From Perkinsus chesapeaki (taxonomy: Eukaryota > Perkinsozoa > Perkinsida > Perkinsidae), in contig JAAPAO010000041.1 in the NCBI GenBank assembly GCA_013115145.1, positions 45,685-109,684 on the forward strand: a stretch of DNA of 64,000 bases, read 5' to 3'. The position numbers were made by a program, and so were the translations under genes. How positions within the stretch are numbered: position 1 is the stretch's first letter; each line of letters starts with the position of its first letter. Shown here piece by piece: positions 11,185 to 21,584 of the stretch. The notes beneath the pieces are model-generated. The model was not told the DNA's origin. It did no database searches and saw nothing but the letters and a program-made list of their open reading frames with translations.

Positions 11185-12945
11185 ATGGCTTCTTCTCATT
11201 CGTCTCCTTCACCAGAGTCGCCTTTTACTGGTCATACCGTATCGTTGGACGATAGAGCTAATATGTTGGGCTCACCGTCCATACGAGCTAAGTCAGGTGG
11301 AGTATCTACTAAGACCGCTGATGGATTTGTCAACGCCACATCATCTTCAGCGGCTGATGATTGTGTGAATGGTACATCAGCGGCCGTGGCATTTGGTGTA
11401 CCACCGTCCCAGTCATCGCCTTATCATGGATTCGTCGATGATTCGGCGTCGTCTACCTTTGGATATCATGATAGCATATTCTCGGATCTCAATCTAAGAG
11501 TGTCTATGAAAAACTCCTTCTTAAATATCGATGAGCCAAGCGCTGGTGGCCTCGATGATTTGGCAATGCCAGAACTTACTCGTGGCCAGACTGCCCCAGG
11601 TATCTTCCCTTCTGGCAGACGTGACATTGATTCACAGATCCCTAGTGCCGATTCTCAAGTACCCCTTATTGGTCTATCCTGGTCACCAGTTATGCATTCG
11701 CTTCCAGAGGAAAATGCATGTTGTGGCAATCTTTCTTCTGGACCGCATGGATCAATGGATGGTCACTCCGACCATGATAGCTCGGATTCCCATGAATTAG
11801 CTGCTACCATATCTGCCGCATTGGGACTGGAAAGCAGTAGGGATTCTGATGTTGCTTCTATTTTGGGAGCTGCCGCTGCCAGAGCGGATCAATCTGGGCA
11901 AGATATGGATGCATTAAGACTACAGAATCAGATATTAACCAATGCGTTATTTTCTATCGCAGCTGCCAACGAAAGGAGACAGCAGCAGAATGGTGTTGAT
12001 GGTGGTGGTTTGCATTATGGTCGCTCACATGATGATTTACAGCTGGCTCACGGCAAATCCGTAGCAGCTCAGTCCCCTTCTTTCCCTTGTAATACTAATT
12101 TTGCACCCATTGCTCCTGGAAGCAGCAGCTGTGGGAGTAGTACTATAACTCATAGTTCTGGATCTCCCCCTATGGGTGTTGCTGTGGGTCCACCCCCTCC
12201 ACCAGAGGAAGGAGATGACGATATCAACAATACGACGGTTATGCTTCGGAACATTCCTAATAAGTATGATACTCGGTCACTTATAGAGCAAGTTCATCTT
12301 AAAGGTTTTGAGGACACCTTCAACTTCTTCTACTTACCGATAGATTTCAGAAATAAATGCAATGTGGGATATGCATTTCTAAACTTCAGGCAGCATTCGA
12401 GAGCTCTAGATTTTAAGCGAGCGTTCTCTAATTATAGACTTCCGGCTCAGAATTCCCATAAGATATGTCAAGTCTGCTGGGCTCGAGTACAAGGATTTGA
12501 TAAGAATGTTGAGCACTATAGAAACTCGCCTATTGCTGAAGAGTATAGGCCTCTTATTGCCGACAAGGAAGGTCGGTGGATTCCTTTTCCCAAGCCCGAT
12601 CCTCATGTAGAGGAGATTATTCGTGCCCGTATAGAACAAGAAGAGATGGCTAGAGCATCAGGAGGTAATAAGAAGGGTCATGGTTCAGCATCAACTAAAG
12701 GAAAAGAGAGTCATAAGATATTTGTCGGAGGCTTGGCTCGAAATACTACTAGCAGTGTACTTCGAGATCACTTCTCTAAGTTTGGTGACGTTAAGGATGC
12801 TTCAGTAGTGATGGATCGTACTTCTGGGAAGAGCAGAGGTTTTGGGTTTTGCCTCTTCGACCACGATGTTCCCAAGTCCGTATTTGAGACATCTCACGAG
12901 ATCGATGGAGTGCCAGTTGCCGTGAAGTACTATTCGTCCAACTGA
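11185..12945 (+). CDS. Mei2-type RNA-binding protein with extra C-terminal RRM
   Basis: Predicted RNA-binding regulator of 586 residues in a single exon, unusual next to its intron-rich neighbours. The first 340 residues are low-complexity and Ser/Gly/Asp rich. Residues about 349-485 form the Mei2-type RRM, with TTVMLRNIPNKYD (RNP2-like), NVGYAFLNF (RNP1-like) and the downstream W-rich extension (QVCWARVQGFDKNVEHYRNS). A second, canonical RRM occupies about 510-585, with KIFVGGLA as RNP2 and GKSRGFGFCLF as RNP1. Mei2 proteins regulate meiosis or development by binding RNA. In classical members the Mei2 RRM is last, whereas here it precedes a normal RRM. The ATG at 11185 was chosen because the frame upstream lacks an ATG and a pyrimidine run ending in AG (11156-11169) lies just before it, possibly a trans-splice acceptor. 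Confidence 0.88.
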   Translation: MASSHSSPSPESPFTGHTVSLDDRANMLGSPSIRAKSGGVSTKTADGFVNATSSSAADDCVNGTSAAVAFGVPPSQSSPYHGFVDDSASSTFGYHDSIFSDLNLRVSMKNSFLNIDEPSAGGLDDLAMPELTRGQTAPGIFPSGRRDIDSQIPSADSQVPLIGLSWSPVMHSLPEENACCGNLSSGPHGSMDGHSDHDSSDSHELAATISAALGLESSRDSDVASILGAAAARADQSGQDMDALRLQNQILTNALFSIAAANERRQQQNGVDGGGLHYGRSHDDLQLAHGKSVAAQSPSFPCNTNFAPIAPGSSSCGSSTITHSSGSPPMGVAVGPPPPPEEGDDDINNTTVMLRNIPNKYDTRSLIEQVHLKGFEDTFNFFYLPIDFRNKCNVGYAFLNFRQHSRALDFKRAFSNYRLPAQNSHKICQVCWARVQGFDKNVEHYRNSPIAEEYRPLIADKEGRWIPFPKPDPHVEEIIRARIEQEEMARASGGNKKGHGSASTKGKESHKIFVGGLARNTTSSVLRDHFSKFGDVKDASVVMDRTSGKSRGFGFCLFDHDVPKSVFETSHEIDGVPVAVKYYSSN

Positions 12946-13841
12946 AATGTAATGCTCCTACTTTGTTCACGTATCTGGGGCATTTGTCATAATTACTGTC
13001 TATGGTTGTTGCCATTATTGTCTCTCTCACGCACAGGTAAGCAGCCTATTGTTGCGAGTGAGAATTGCTGTACTTTGTATTTTTAGGGTATCATAGCATT
13101 GCCAGAGTGAGGCCATGTGTATTTGGAGTCCTCCGAACTTCATAGCTTTTACTCTGGTCACTCACTAAGTTGTTCAAGAAGTTGATGTTCATGCTGAAGC
13201 GGCTTACAGGCAATATTATTATGGGTAAACTGTTCCACTACGAGGTTTAGTGCCTATCTGGCAATATGCTGTTATGTATACCCCTTTCATAACGTTTCCG
13301 ACTGAGAAGGTTAGCCCATCACGATAAGTTAGTTGTACACATTTTCCTGTAACATATCACGAAGTTCTCAGTAGTGGTTAGCAGTGGTACACTGAGCGAT
13401 CAGCTTTCCGCTTTGCTGCATAGTAGGCCGCCGATCCCCACCATGTGGAGGAACTGTGGTTGATATGCATTGGAAAGCGTCTTGAAGAAGCTCTTTTATT
13501 CACATGCGTCAGAATCAGGGCATTCTACTTGTACAGTTTGCTCTGAGTGTCTATGAAGATCGCCGCAAGCCTGCTACTTGTTTTGACATATGATGATGAT
13601 CTCTACCGTTTTACCATTGTCTTATCAAAGCCATCGATAGGCTTCTGCTGTACTGCGTGAGACTCGTCACATACCCGCCCAACTGCTTCCACCGTTTGCT
13701 ACTCCACTAACATCGCCCTATTCATTATAATGCCCACAATGTCAGTGTTGCGTAGTAAACAAAGCTAGTAGTAGTAGAAGCAGCATACCGACTGCAACTC
13801 CTTCATCTCAGCGTTCCCCAAGTGTCAGAGCATTTGTTGCG
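12946..13841. other. Intergenic region
   Basis: About 900 bp between the Mei2-type gene and IFT81. It holds only short, unconserved reading frames on both strands. No RNA gene or repeat was recognised. It presumably contains the 3' UTR of the former and the promoter of the latter. Confidence 0.5.
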
Positions 13842-16800
13842 ATGTCAATAGCGGCTGGCCTACGAGAGATAGTAGACAGGTTGAATGGACATCCCTTTAA
13901 TATGGGAATGTCGCTAATACAGTTCGATGAGCTATCACCGTAATGACGTTCAGATGAGATGTGATGCTGTATCTTTCACTTCCCTAAGAGAACCGACCCT
14001 TCGTTGCGCGGACAATATCTTGCCGTCGTCCAACAGTTGTCTCCATCCGCTGTAATATAGGCGAGTTTCAGGTACGATCTGTTGCTACTAGTCAATAAGG
14101 TTATTATTACGTTGGACGCGAAACATAAAGTAAGTGGGTTATCCATGCTGTTCTGAGCTCTCTATGCCAACAAGTGTAGGTCGATATGGAGAATGAAAAA
14201 ATCGATGCAACTTACCAACGTATGACAGAGTTCATCAGCGTGCTTGGATATCCCAGCGACTATGGCCAGTAACGGACGCCCTACCGTGTTTGTCACCCTA
14301 GTATCTATCTTGGGGTAGATCCTTTCGGGATGGCTTCATCAAGGGCGACAAACGGGTCCTCCATCCCATTCTATATTGGCTCCTAATCAACCTATCGCAG
14401 TTGAAGGAACGGGCTTATTTGGCAAGGTGCGTACTTATCTCGTTGATCACGTGCCAATCTGCTATTATTGCAGAGATGGTTTAATATGGAATAGGTACCT
14501 TGTCGATTTTGGGGTCCCACAAGAGTTCATGCAAGATGTGGGTGTCGCTGAGATGTATGGTAAATTTAAAGAGCTCCAGTCGACTTTCAAGGTAAGGGTC
14601 TCTAAGCTGGACCCAGATGACCTGTTAAGGCGACACATTCGGCGTTACAACAACAAAAGGCGACAGCGGTACTTCCTAAAGATCTCCGGCGTGATATACA
14701 GCAGCTGAGTGTCGAGAAAGATCAACTAGTGGTGAAGATTAAGTGTAGACTGGGATCAGATTACCTTACCTTGAGGAGCTTTCATCTATCCTATCAGCCT
14801 TCAAAAACCGTACTTCTGGCAACCCTGACTTCAGTGCACTTCTTGAAGTAACTTCAAAGCTTCGGAATGAACAGGAGGAAGAGGTACTTACTCTTGGTTA
14901 CCCTACTTAACCACCTTCACTCACTTTACCTACGTTACCTTACTATTTCGACATACCGACACGTTCGCAAGCCCGTAGTGCGTGGTGGTGTTAGGCTCGG
15001 CTTAGTGAACAATACAGGCAACAGAAGCATCAGCTAGAACAGGCTGAGAACTTCCATCAAGCGGCGAGTCAGAGGCTACAGGAGATGCGCCAGGCACGGG
15101 AGGAGGCTGAAGAGAATCCAGGGCGAATGCTGGAGGTACTGGTAGTGAACAGGAGGGGCCTTTGGTAGCCTTGGGAAACAGGTCATTCGTAGTGATGTGG
15201 AAACTACAGGAGCTCGGCTGCAACAGATGACATCTGATCATGGTATACTTTGCCAAGAACTGGATGCTGCTGAGAGGCAGCTTAGCGTTCCTAATGTGAG
15301 CTAGCGGCTATCATGCTGATGCCGAGGTAATTTCGCAGATCGATGAGGAGACACTACTCGACGCCGAGGAAAAACTATCAGAGCTCCAAGATGAAGTAGA
15401 TTCCATGGAGAACAGTCTCAAGAGCCAGCTTCAAGTGAGGATGCCTATACAAGGCGGACCATAAGTTGAATGTCTCTGATGTCGTGTCAGGCGCAGGCAT
15501 CACTTGATAGTAAAAACGCTAGCGGCGGGCTTCAAGTAATTAGGATGGTTGTTAATTGAATTGACTGACCAGAATACAGGTATATAGGCAACAGGCCCAG
15601 CTGGTAGCTAAGAAACACGAGGCATTATCAAAGAGGGTAGAGGCCATCGAGGTAGAGAGGAACTCGGCAGCTTTTGAATTGGAGCAACTGGAAGCTGACT
15701 ATGAACAGCGAACAGGACATCGGTAATATTGGGGACCTTTAGGGTGAGTTATCTCCTCGTTTTTACAAGATATCTTCACCGTGAGGAATTCAAGGAGTAC
15801 GCAGCGACACTGCGAGACAAAACCAATAAGTTTAAGTTGGCAAAGAACGAAGTGCAGACCCTGAGGTCCGAAGTGTCTATATTGAAGAGGACGGAACAGC
15901 TGCTGAATGAAAGGTGAGGCTATCGGGGCTAGTGGGCAACATAGCGGACTTGCAGGCTTGGCAATGCTGTCGGACAGCTACGGAGTGTCGAGGAGCAATA
16001 TGGTGTTGTCGGGCATGATGAACTAGAGTCAAGGCTGATGGAGGTAAGAATAATAACTGTGGATGGTCGTGATTGGGAGACAGGCCTCGGAAGCTAAGTC
16101 GATAGCCGACTCGAAAAAAGGGACACAGATGGAGGAAATATCTGCATTGGTGACAAAGATCAACTTCTTACTTCGTGAGAAAAAGAACGAACTGGCCCCT
16201 AGCATTAAGGTAGGTTCTACGGAAATGGAGAATTACTCAACTGCCGCAGATTCTTAGAGCAAAGAGAGAAGAGCTAGCGGAGGCAGAGGGGGTGTACTTA
16301 ACTAAGAGAACGGAGTAGTTGCCCGGATTGTAGATTGATAGGTGCCAATTTTTCGAAGGTACGAAGCAGTGGAAGCAGATCTTAGCAAGGATGTAATGGA
16401 ACGGAGAAGTGTTGTAAACAAATTGCTTGAAGAGACCGAATCACTAAGGAGCCGAGCAGAAGAAATCAAATTACGAACTATAGCGTATCGAGTCATCACC
16501 GCCCACATTTCCACTAGGCTCCATTCACAGGACGGATGCTCTAATTGATCGAGCTGAGCGTGAAGGTAAATGCCTAAGCGGCCAAGCCAGGTTCTCGGAG
16601 GAGTACCCGTCCTTGAGCTCGGCATACACGGCCAGGATTGGGGAGTTGGAACAGGTAAGCTCCGTTCACTGAATTCCGGCTTAATTGGTCAGGGTTGCCA
16701 TGCTTCGCGGAAGCAACAAGCCGATGTACAAAACTCATACGACTGGCGAATGCATCAGAAGCAGCTGTTTCAGCGATTGAACCGTTTGCTTGAAGTCATA

Positions 16801-16941
16801 TTACATTTATAAAGTGATATTTATTATTGTGTCCAGATGAAGCTACGGTCAGTAGAGTCATCATCGGTAGAGGTTGAGGGTCCAGGGCATGTAGAGCACC
16901 TAGCTCAAGGAGTTAATCGCCTCGTTATTGAGGGCAATTGA
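13842..16941 (+). CDS. IFT81: Intraflagellar transport protein IFT81
   Basis: IFT-B core subunit that with IFT74 carries tubulin into growing flagella. The ATG at 13842 opens an N-terminal segment resembling the calponin-homology-like tubulin-binding domain (residues like NGHPFNMGMSLIQFDEL). Next comes a segment with RYLVDFGVPQEFMQD near 14492-14535, matching the family's linker. Many short exons then encode heptad-rich coiled coil from about 14540 to 16850. The strongest match is EEFKEYAATLRDKTNKFK followed by LKRTEQLLNER (15785-15915), which aligns with the DEFKRYVNKLRSK...LQRTEELLKQR region of human IFT81. The C-terminus ends with GVNRLVIEGN, similar to the family's end. The exon structure is only partly resolved, with introns of about 40-55 bp. 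Together with dynein and PACRG it supports a flagellated life stage. Confidence 0.85.
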
Positions 16942-17369
16942 TAGTGTGGCATGAGTTCCTTGTTTATTCATTTCCCGTGCACATTCTGTGTTGTATCGTT
17001 AGTTGTCACATTACCTTGCTTTACTCAACACACTTTCAAATTGAATATAGTAACAAATATGGCAAGTTCTCCCTAGCTAGGATGGGATGGCCTTAACCAG
17101 CAACGATCACAGCAACGTGCAGTCTCGGGAGACATAAGCATGTTCATCCTATTCTTACTGCATCCATCACATACAGCCTGATATCGATATAGCAGCGCTG
17201 GGGCAAGCTCCGGCTTACATTGCCGCAACTATAACAGTTGTGCCGTGAAAGTAGTCTGTGTGCTTCAGACTTCAATACGGAGTTCCATAGGAAGTCTGAT
17301 CCACAGCAAGAGCAGCAAGCACTGGCAGATTGAGGTGTCCATAACGGAGTTCTCCCCCGGTGTTTGGGG
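16942..17369. other. Convergent intergenic region
   Basis: Space between the 3' ends of IFT81 (+) and the FYVE-lipase gene (-). It has no supported coding region, RNA gene or repeat. It should hold both polyadenylation regions. Confidence 0.5.
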
Positions 17370-20300
17370 TCAGTGGCGACGAGGGCTGCGAGCTGCTTGA
17401 TTGCCTATGAGAACACTCTTCCTTCGTGATAGTTGCTCTAGAGTTACCATATAATATGAGCGTCCAAAGTGATCATGTAGCATACCTGGCTGGAGCTGAA
17501 CTTGCTGGAGACCACACCAATCTCTTGGAACGTAAGAGCATCGATTGCAGCCATCACGACGGTATATGTGGATAACTTTGCCCGGAACTCGGAGCTCGCT
17601 GGCGTGATGCAATGGCTCGACTTGCGAAATATCAGGGGGGACGTCGTGTATGCTCGACAAGCCTTCAACGGCATCATCTGTTGGCATAGATATATAAAAT
17701 CATCAACACATTAGGTCCGACCTAAAACTTGCGCTTCTGCACGCTCAGCAGCCCAACGCCATGGACGACCAACAGCAGCCGTTACGCCAGAGAAGAACGA
17801 ACCTAGCGTATCAGACCATGCCCGACTGCCGTTTGATTGAGGACTGAGATCTGGGTATTCCGCTTCGGGATGCCGATGATCACTGGGAATGGATCCACTA
17901 GCTTCGGCCGTTACCTAATGAAGGTTCACACAAATGATGCTATACACAGTAATTTACCATTATAGCATCACCATCATCTGTGTGAGCGTGATCACGTCGC
18001 CTCTTTAGTTGGGTAAGCCGTTTGATGTCCCTTAAGGCTGCCGCGTCTTCGGCTAGGTACTGCCTTGTTCGTGCAACGCTTGTGGGGTCAGCAAGTCGTT
18101 CGATAAGTTTTCTTGCATTGTGCACCGATGCTCTCGGTACCATATCATCCCGATTGACAACGGAGATCACTCCAAGCCTCTCAGCTGCAGAGGCAAGTGT
18201 CTCGTCCATACAGGCAGGAGACCCAAACCCGACACATCTGAACCAAAATGTTGCTAGCTATCCCTTGGAGCGGCAGTGCTGCTCACGTAAGTGTATCGCA
18301 GTTTGTCATGACATCTTGGCGCAGAATCAAACAAGCCAAGGAAGCAATGCCGGCCCCTAAGGAGTGTCCAGTGAGAGATATACGATATCCTTCAGAGTGC
18401 AACCGGGCTAGGCAACTGCCAACCTCTCTTACGAGATGCTGAGCTGCTACGAGCATACCTGATCAATGCGATGGATACAACGCTGGATGATCCATAGGTT
18501 ACCCATATGGCAGTGTCCCATGGTACCATCAGCCAGATGAAGGGTGCCTTGAAATGCATTGAGATCTGTCACTGAGTCTCCTATCGTAGTAGTTCCAGGT
18601 AGTATAAGAACTGCCCTTTTATGGGTGTTGCTATTCGAGTAGCCGTCACCGCCTCTGCATGCCAGATAAAACGTGTGGCCGAACTCCCTGTACCGTGAAT
18701 AATGGGGCTCCGCCAATACCAACGTCCATCCCTAAGATCCCAAATCTATCGTCAATCATTAGTATGCTAGTAACACACTTGCAACCGCAATAGTCTCTGA
18801 GCATCAACGGGTGTCGATTCTGCTGGGATGTGAACCGCCAAGCTACACAGAAGCTCCACTTCGGATAGACTGGCCTTCGACGGCACGGGAAGTCCTGCGT
18901 AGACCGTTCAACAGGCACCACTGTGGAGCCTTACCTTCATGTGTTTTGGCTTCGAGCATCGGGTCATTACCGCGCGCACCATAATCCTCGCCCATGAGGT
19001 AGTATCTGATTCAATCCTGCAAGTACGGATGGCCATTATTATGCCACATTGCTGCAGCCACATCCGCTGTATTAGCCGTCCATCGGGAGCCAAGGCCAGC
19101 ACTGCTGGTGAGCTTGGATAACATCCCTATCGCCTCGACTATCTCGCTACCATATATACACAATGGGCCATAACGGAATAAATAATAAGCTCCAGAGATG
19201 TATCTGAGTCAACACTACAGAGTGATATGATAGGCATAATAATCAACTTGGCGAAAGCTCCCATAGGCAGGACTGATGAAGCAGCTCTCAGAGCTTGAAG
19301 AAAGTTACCACCCAGACGATAAACCATGGCTACGCTCGTTTCCGGTGCCGACTTGTAGGCTGGCAGCCGCCCTCCTAGGTACCTACTCGAGCATTAGGCC
19401 ATGTGCCTCTCAGTTCTATCTCACAGTTGTATCCTCTCCTGTCTAACCTTAACACGGTCCAATAGCATATCCTTAGAAGCTTCACTTAAACAGGCATAAC
19501 ACAGCATCCCGCTAAGCTTATTGAGACCCTTTCGGACCTCATCTCGAGTGCCAGAGTCGGCAGCCTGAAGGTAAATGGCTTCCCGCTATGGCCGCTTTCG
19601 ATGCCCACATCAAGGCCTAGTTCCGCATCATCATCACCATCGCAGGCTTCATCACGCTCCTCCTTCCCTCCCATGCTTTCTTGCTCTTGTCGACGTTGAA
19701 GGTCGCCGAGAGTCGGGCGTTCGGCGGCTTCCACAGAAATGCCTGATAAAGGACCTACCACCATTCAGACCACTCGACCAGTCCTCACGGTTGGCTCGTA
19801 TAACGCTTTCCTGTAGAGCTGCTGGAGTGAGGGCAACTTCACCAGCGGCCTCAGCGAGGCATGCCTTACAGAATGGATGACCACACATTGGGCATTGCCG
19901 TGGCCTAGCCGAGGAGGAGGCTCATAGGAACAGCAACAATCTGGCATACCTGTTAGTGAAGGTAAAGTCTATCGTGCACTTCCAACAGCACGGTGGAGGC
20001 CGCGGCCGCTGATTAGCTTCTTCAGTATTACGGTCGTGGTTGGGACTTGCTTGTTGAGATGTCCCGTCAGAGGGCCCAGGAGTAGTGTTTGAGCGCCGAA
20101 ATGACAGGGCATTAGCCAAGCTGGATACCCAACTTCGCCTCTGTGGGCTCGGCCCAGATTCGATTCCACTCTCTGGCTCGTGTGCCATCTCCTCCGCGTC
20201 GTCTTCATCATCTAGCTGAATGATTGGAGAAGAAGCTCTGCCCGGCGCTTCATCAAGCATAGTGGCATCCGGTGGGCCAAAGGCAGAGGAGCCAACAGAC

Positions 20301-21435
20301 GTGCCCACATTGGCCAGAGGCAACCTGAGGGCCGCCACTTCAGGGAGAAGCTAACAGCCTTTTTCACGTCAGTGGTTCTGATGTTTCCATCGCAGAAGCA
20401 TCCAATCCAGTCGAATATCCTCCCCTTCCGGTGAGGCGTTTAAACATGCCTAATAGTCCTCGGCCTCGAGCAGTGTAGTGTAAGGTCAAAACGCAGCGAT
20501 TGAGGGATCCTCGGATGACAAGGAATACAAAAGCCACGGACTGATGGTAGACTAAGGTCACCTCATCCAGACAGGGCTCAAACCAAAGCTTATACAAAGA
20601 CATGTAAGTGCCATACATCGGTTATGTCATGCACAAGAAGACTGTGTGGCAATTTTACAGTGAAAATGAAGATACAGAAGTATCTAACTGTCAGTCGAGG
20701 AGGGTTTCTCGATTGCTTTCTCCTTGCCGCGTGTGTGGCAATGCCTCCAATGCCGAGCTGCCCACGCCTCTACGAACTTCCATGGCTCCTCAGGCATGCA
20801 TACCAATAACTCGGTCATCATAGACTAAGGCGGCAAGATACTAATGTAGCTTATGCCATACCCTACCTCAATGCCATGTTGCAGTCGATGCTCCTGTATG
20901 TAACTGGCCGTAGCCGCCACTACTCGATGACCGCCAATGGTGCTCTTCCCTCCCAAAGACTCTTCGAAACTATTCTCGTATTCAACATCCATATCCTCCG
21001 CATCAGCTCCACTCCGCATTGTCACCTATCAATTTGGGCATGAGGATTCCTCCGGTTAGCAAGTAGATACTTTGGCCACTCCACTGGAAGTCGGTGGTAT
21101 TGCTAATGTACCCTCCATCACTGGGGCAAATATCTCAACCTTCACTCGAGGTGGAGCATCCTCTATCAGTACTGTACTTGTTGAGGCACACGGGACGTAT
21201 CTTGGACCGCACTCGATAGGTTTTTCTAATGAGTAGAAATCACGGCTGCCTACCTGCTCCTTTTCACAGGAACATCCATATCTGTAACGCGGATGAATGA
21301 GCCCGGTGGGGCCGATATCAAATCCGAGAATTTCAGACGGGTCTTCACACTTGGAGCGGGCCCGAGCCCAGCTTGAGCCGACGACCCAGCTACATCATCT
21401 TTACTCGAACGTGAGGCCTTAGGGCTCTTACTCAT
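17370..21435 (-). CDS. FYVE-like zinc finger fused to class 3 (diacylglycerol-type) lipase
   Basis: Probable membrane-lipid hydrolase. The N-terminal half (ATG at 21435) is Ser-rich and acidic. A FYVE-like finger follows at about 19840-20000: CWKCTIDFTFTN, then after an intron RPRQCPMCGHPFCKACL, giving four CxxC pairs. Small introns keep the frame open from the finger into a segment with a hydrophobic helix (about 19200-19350) and then an alpha/beta-hydrolase. The lipase core includes ILPGTTTIGDSVTDLNAF (near 18550-18605) and the serine elbow GHSLGAG (about 18350-18370). Downstream are VGFGSPAC, the Asp strand VVNRDDMVPRASVHN (about 18115-18160) and a C-terminal MLHDHF with the likely catalytic His (about 17470). 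These features match sn-1 diacylglycerol lipase-like class 3 lipases. FYVE fingers commonly bind PI3P on endosomes, but the RR/KHHCR motif is not clearly conserved here, so lipid specificity is uncertain. Some exons between 20340 and 21250 are not resolved. Confidence 0.72.
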
Positions 21436-21584
21436 ACCGACAATTGAAGCTGGAAAGTAATATGTGTTGTGCTGTCATAATTGTTCGCGTGTTCCACTTT
21501 GGATGAGCTAACCACTGCCTAATGACCAACTCAACACGTCTAAAAGTATCACAAGAGACGTTTCATAAATAGTAATCACAAATG

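Noticed and set aside
19575-19880. Plus-strand frame of 101 codons with a His-rich start
   Set aside because: It is the antisense shadow of the FYVE-lipase exons.
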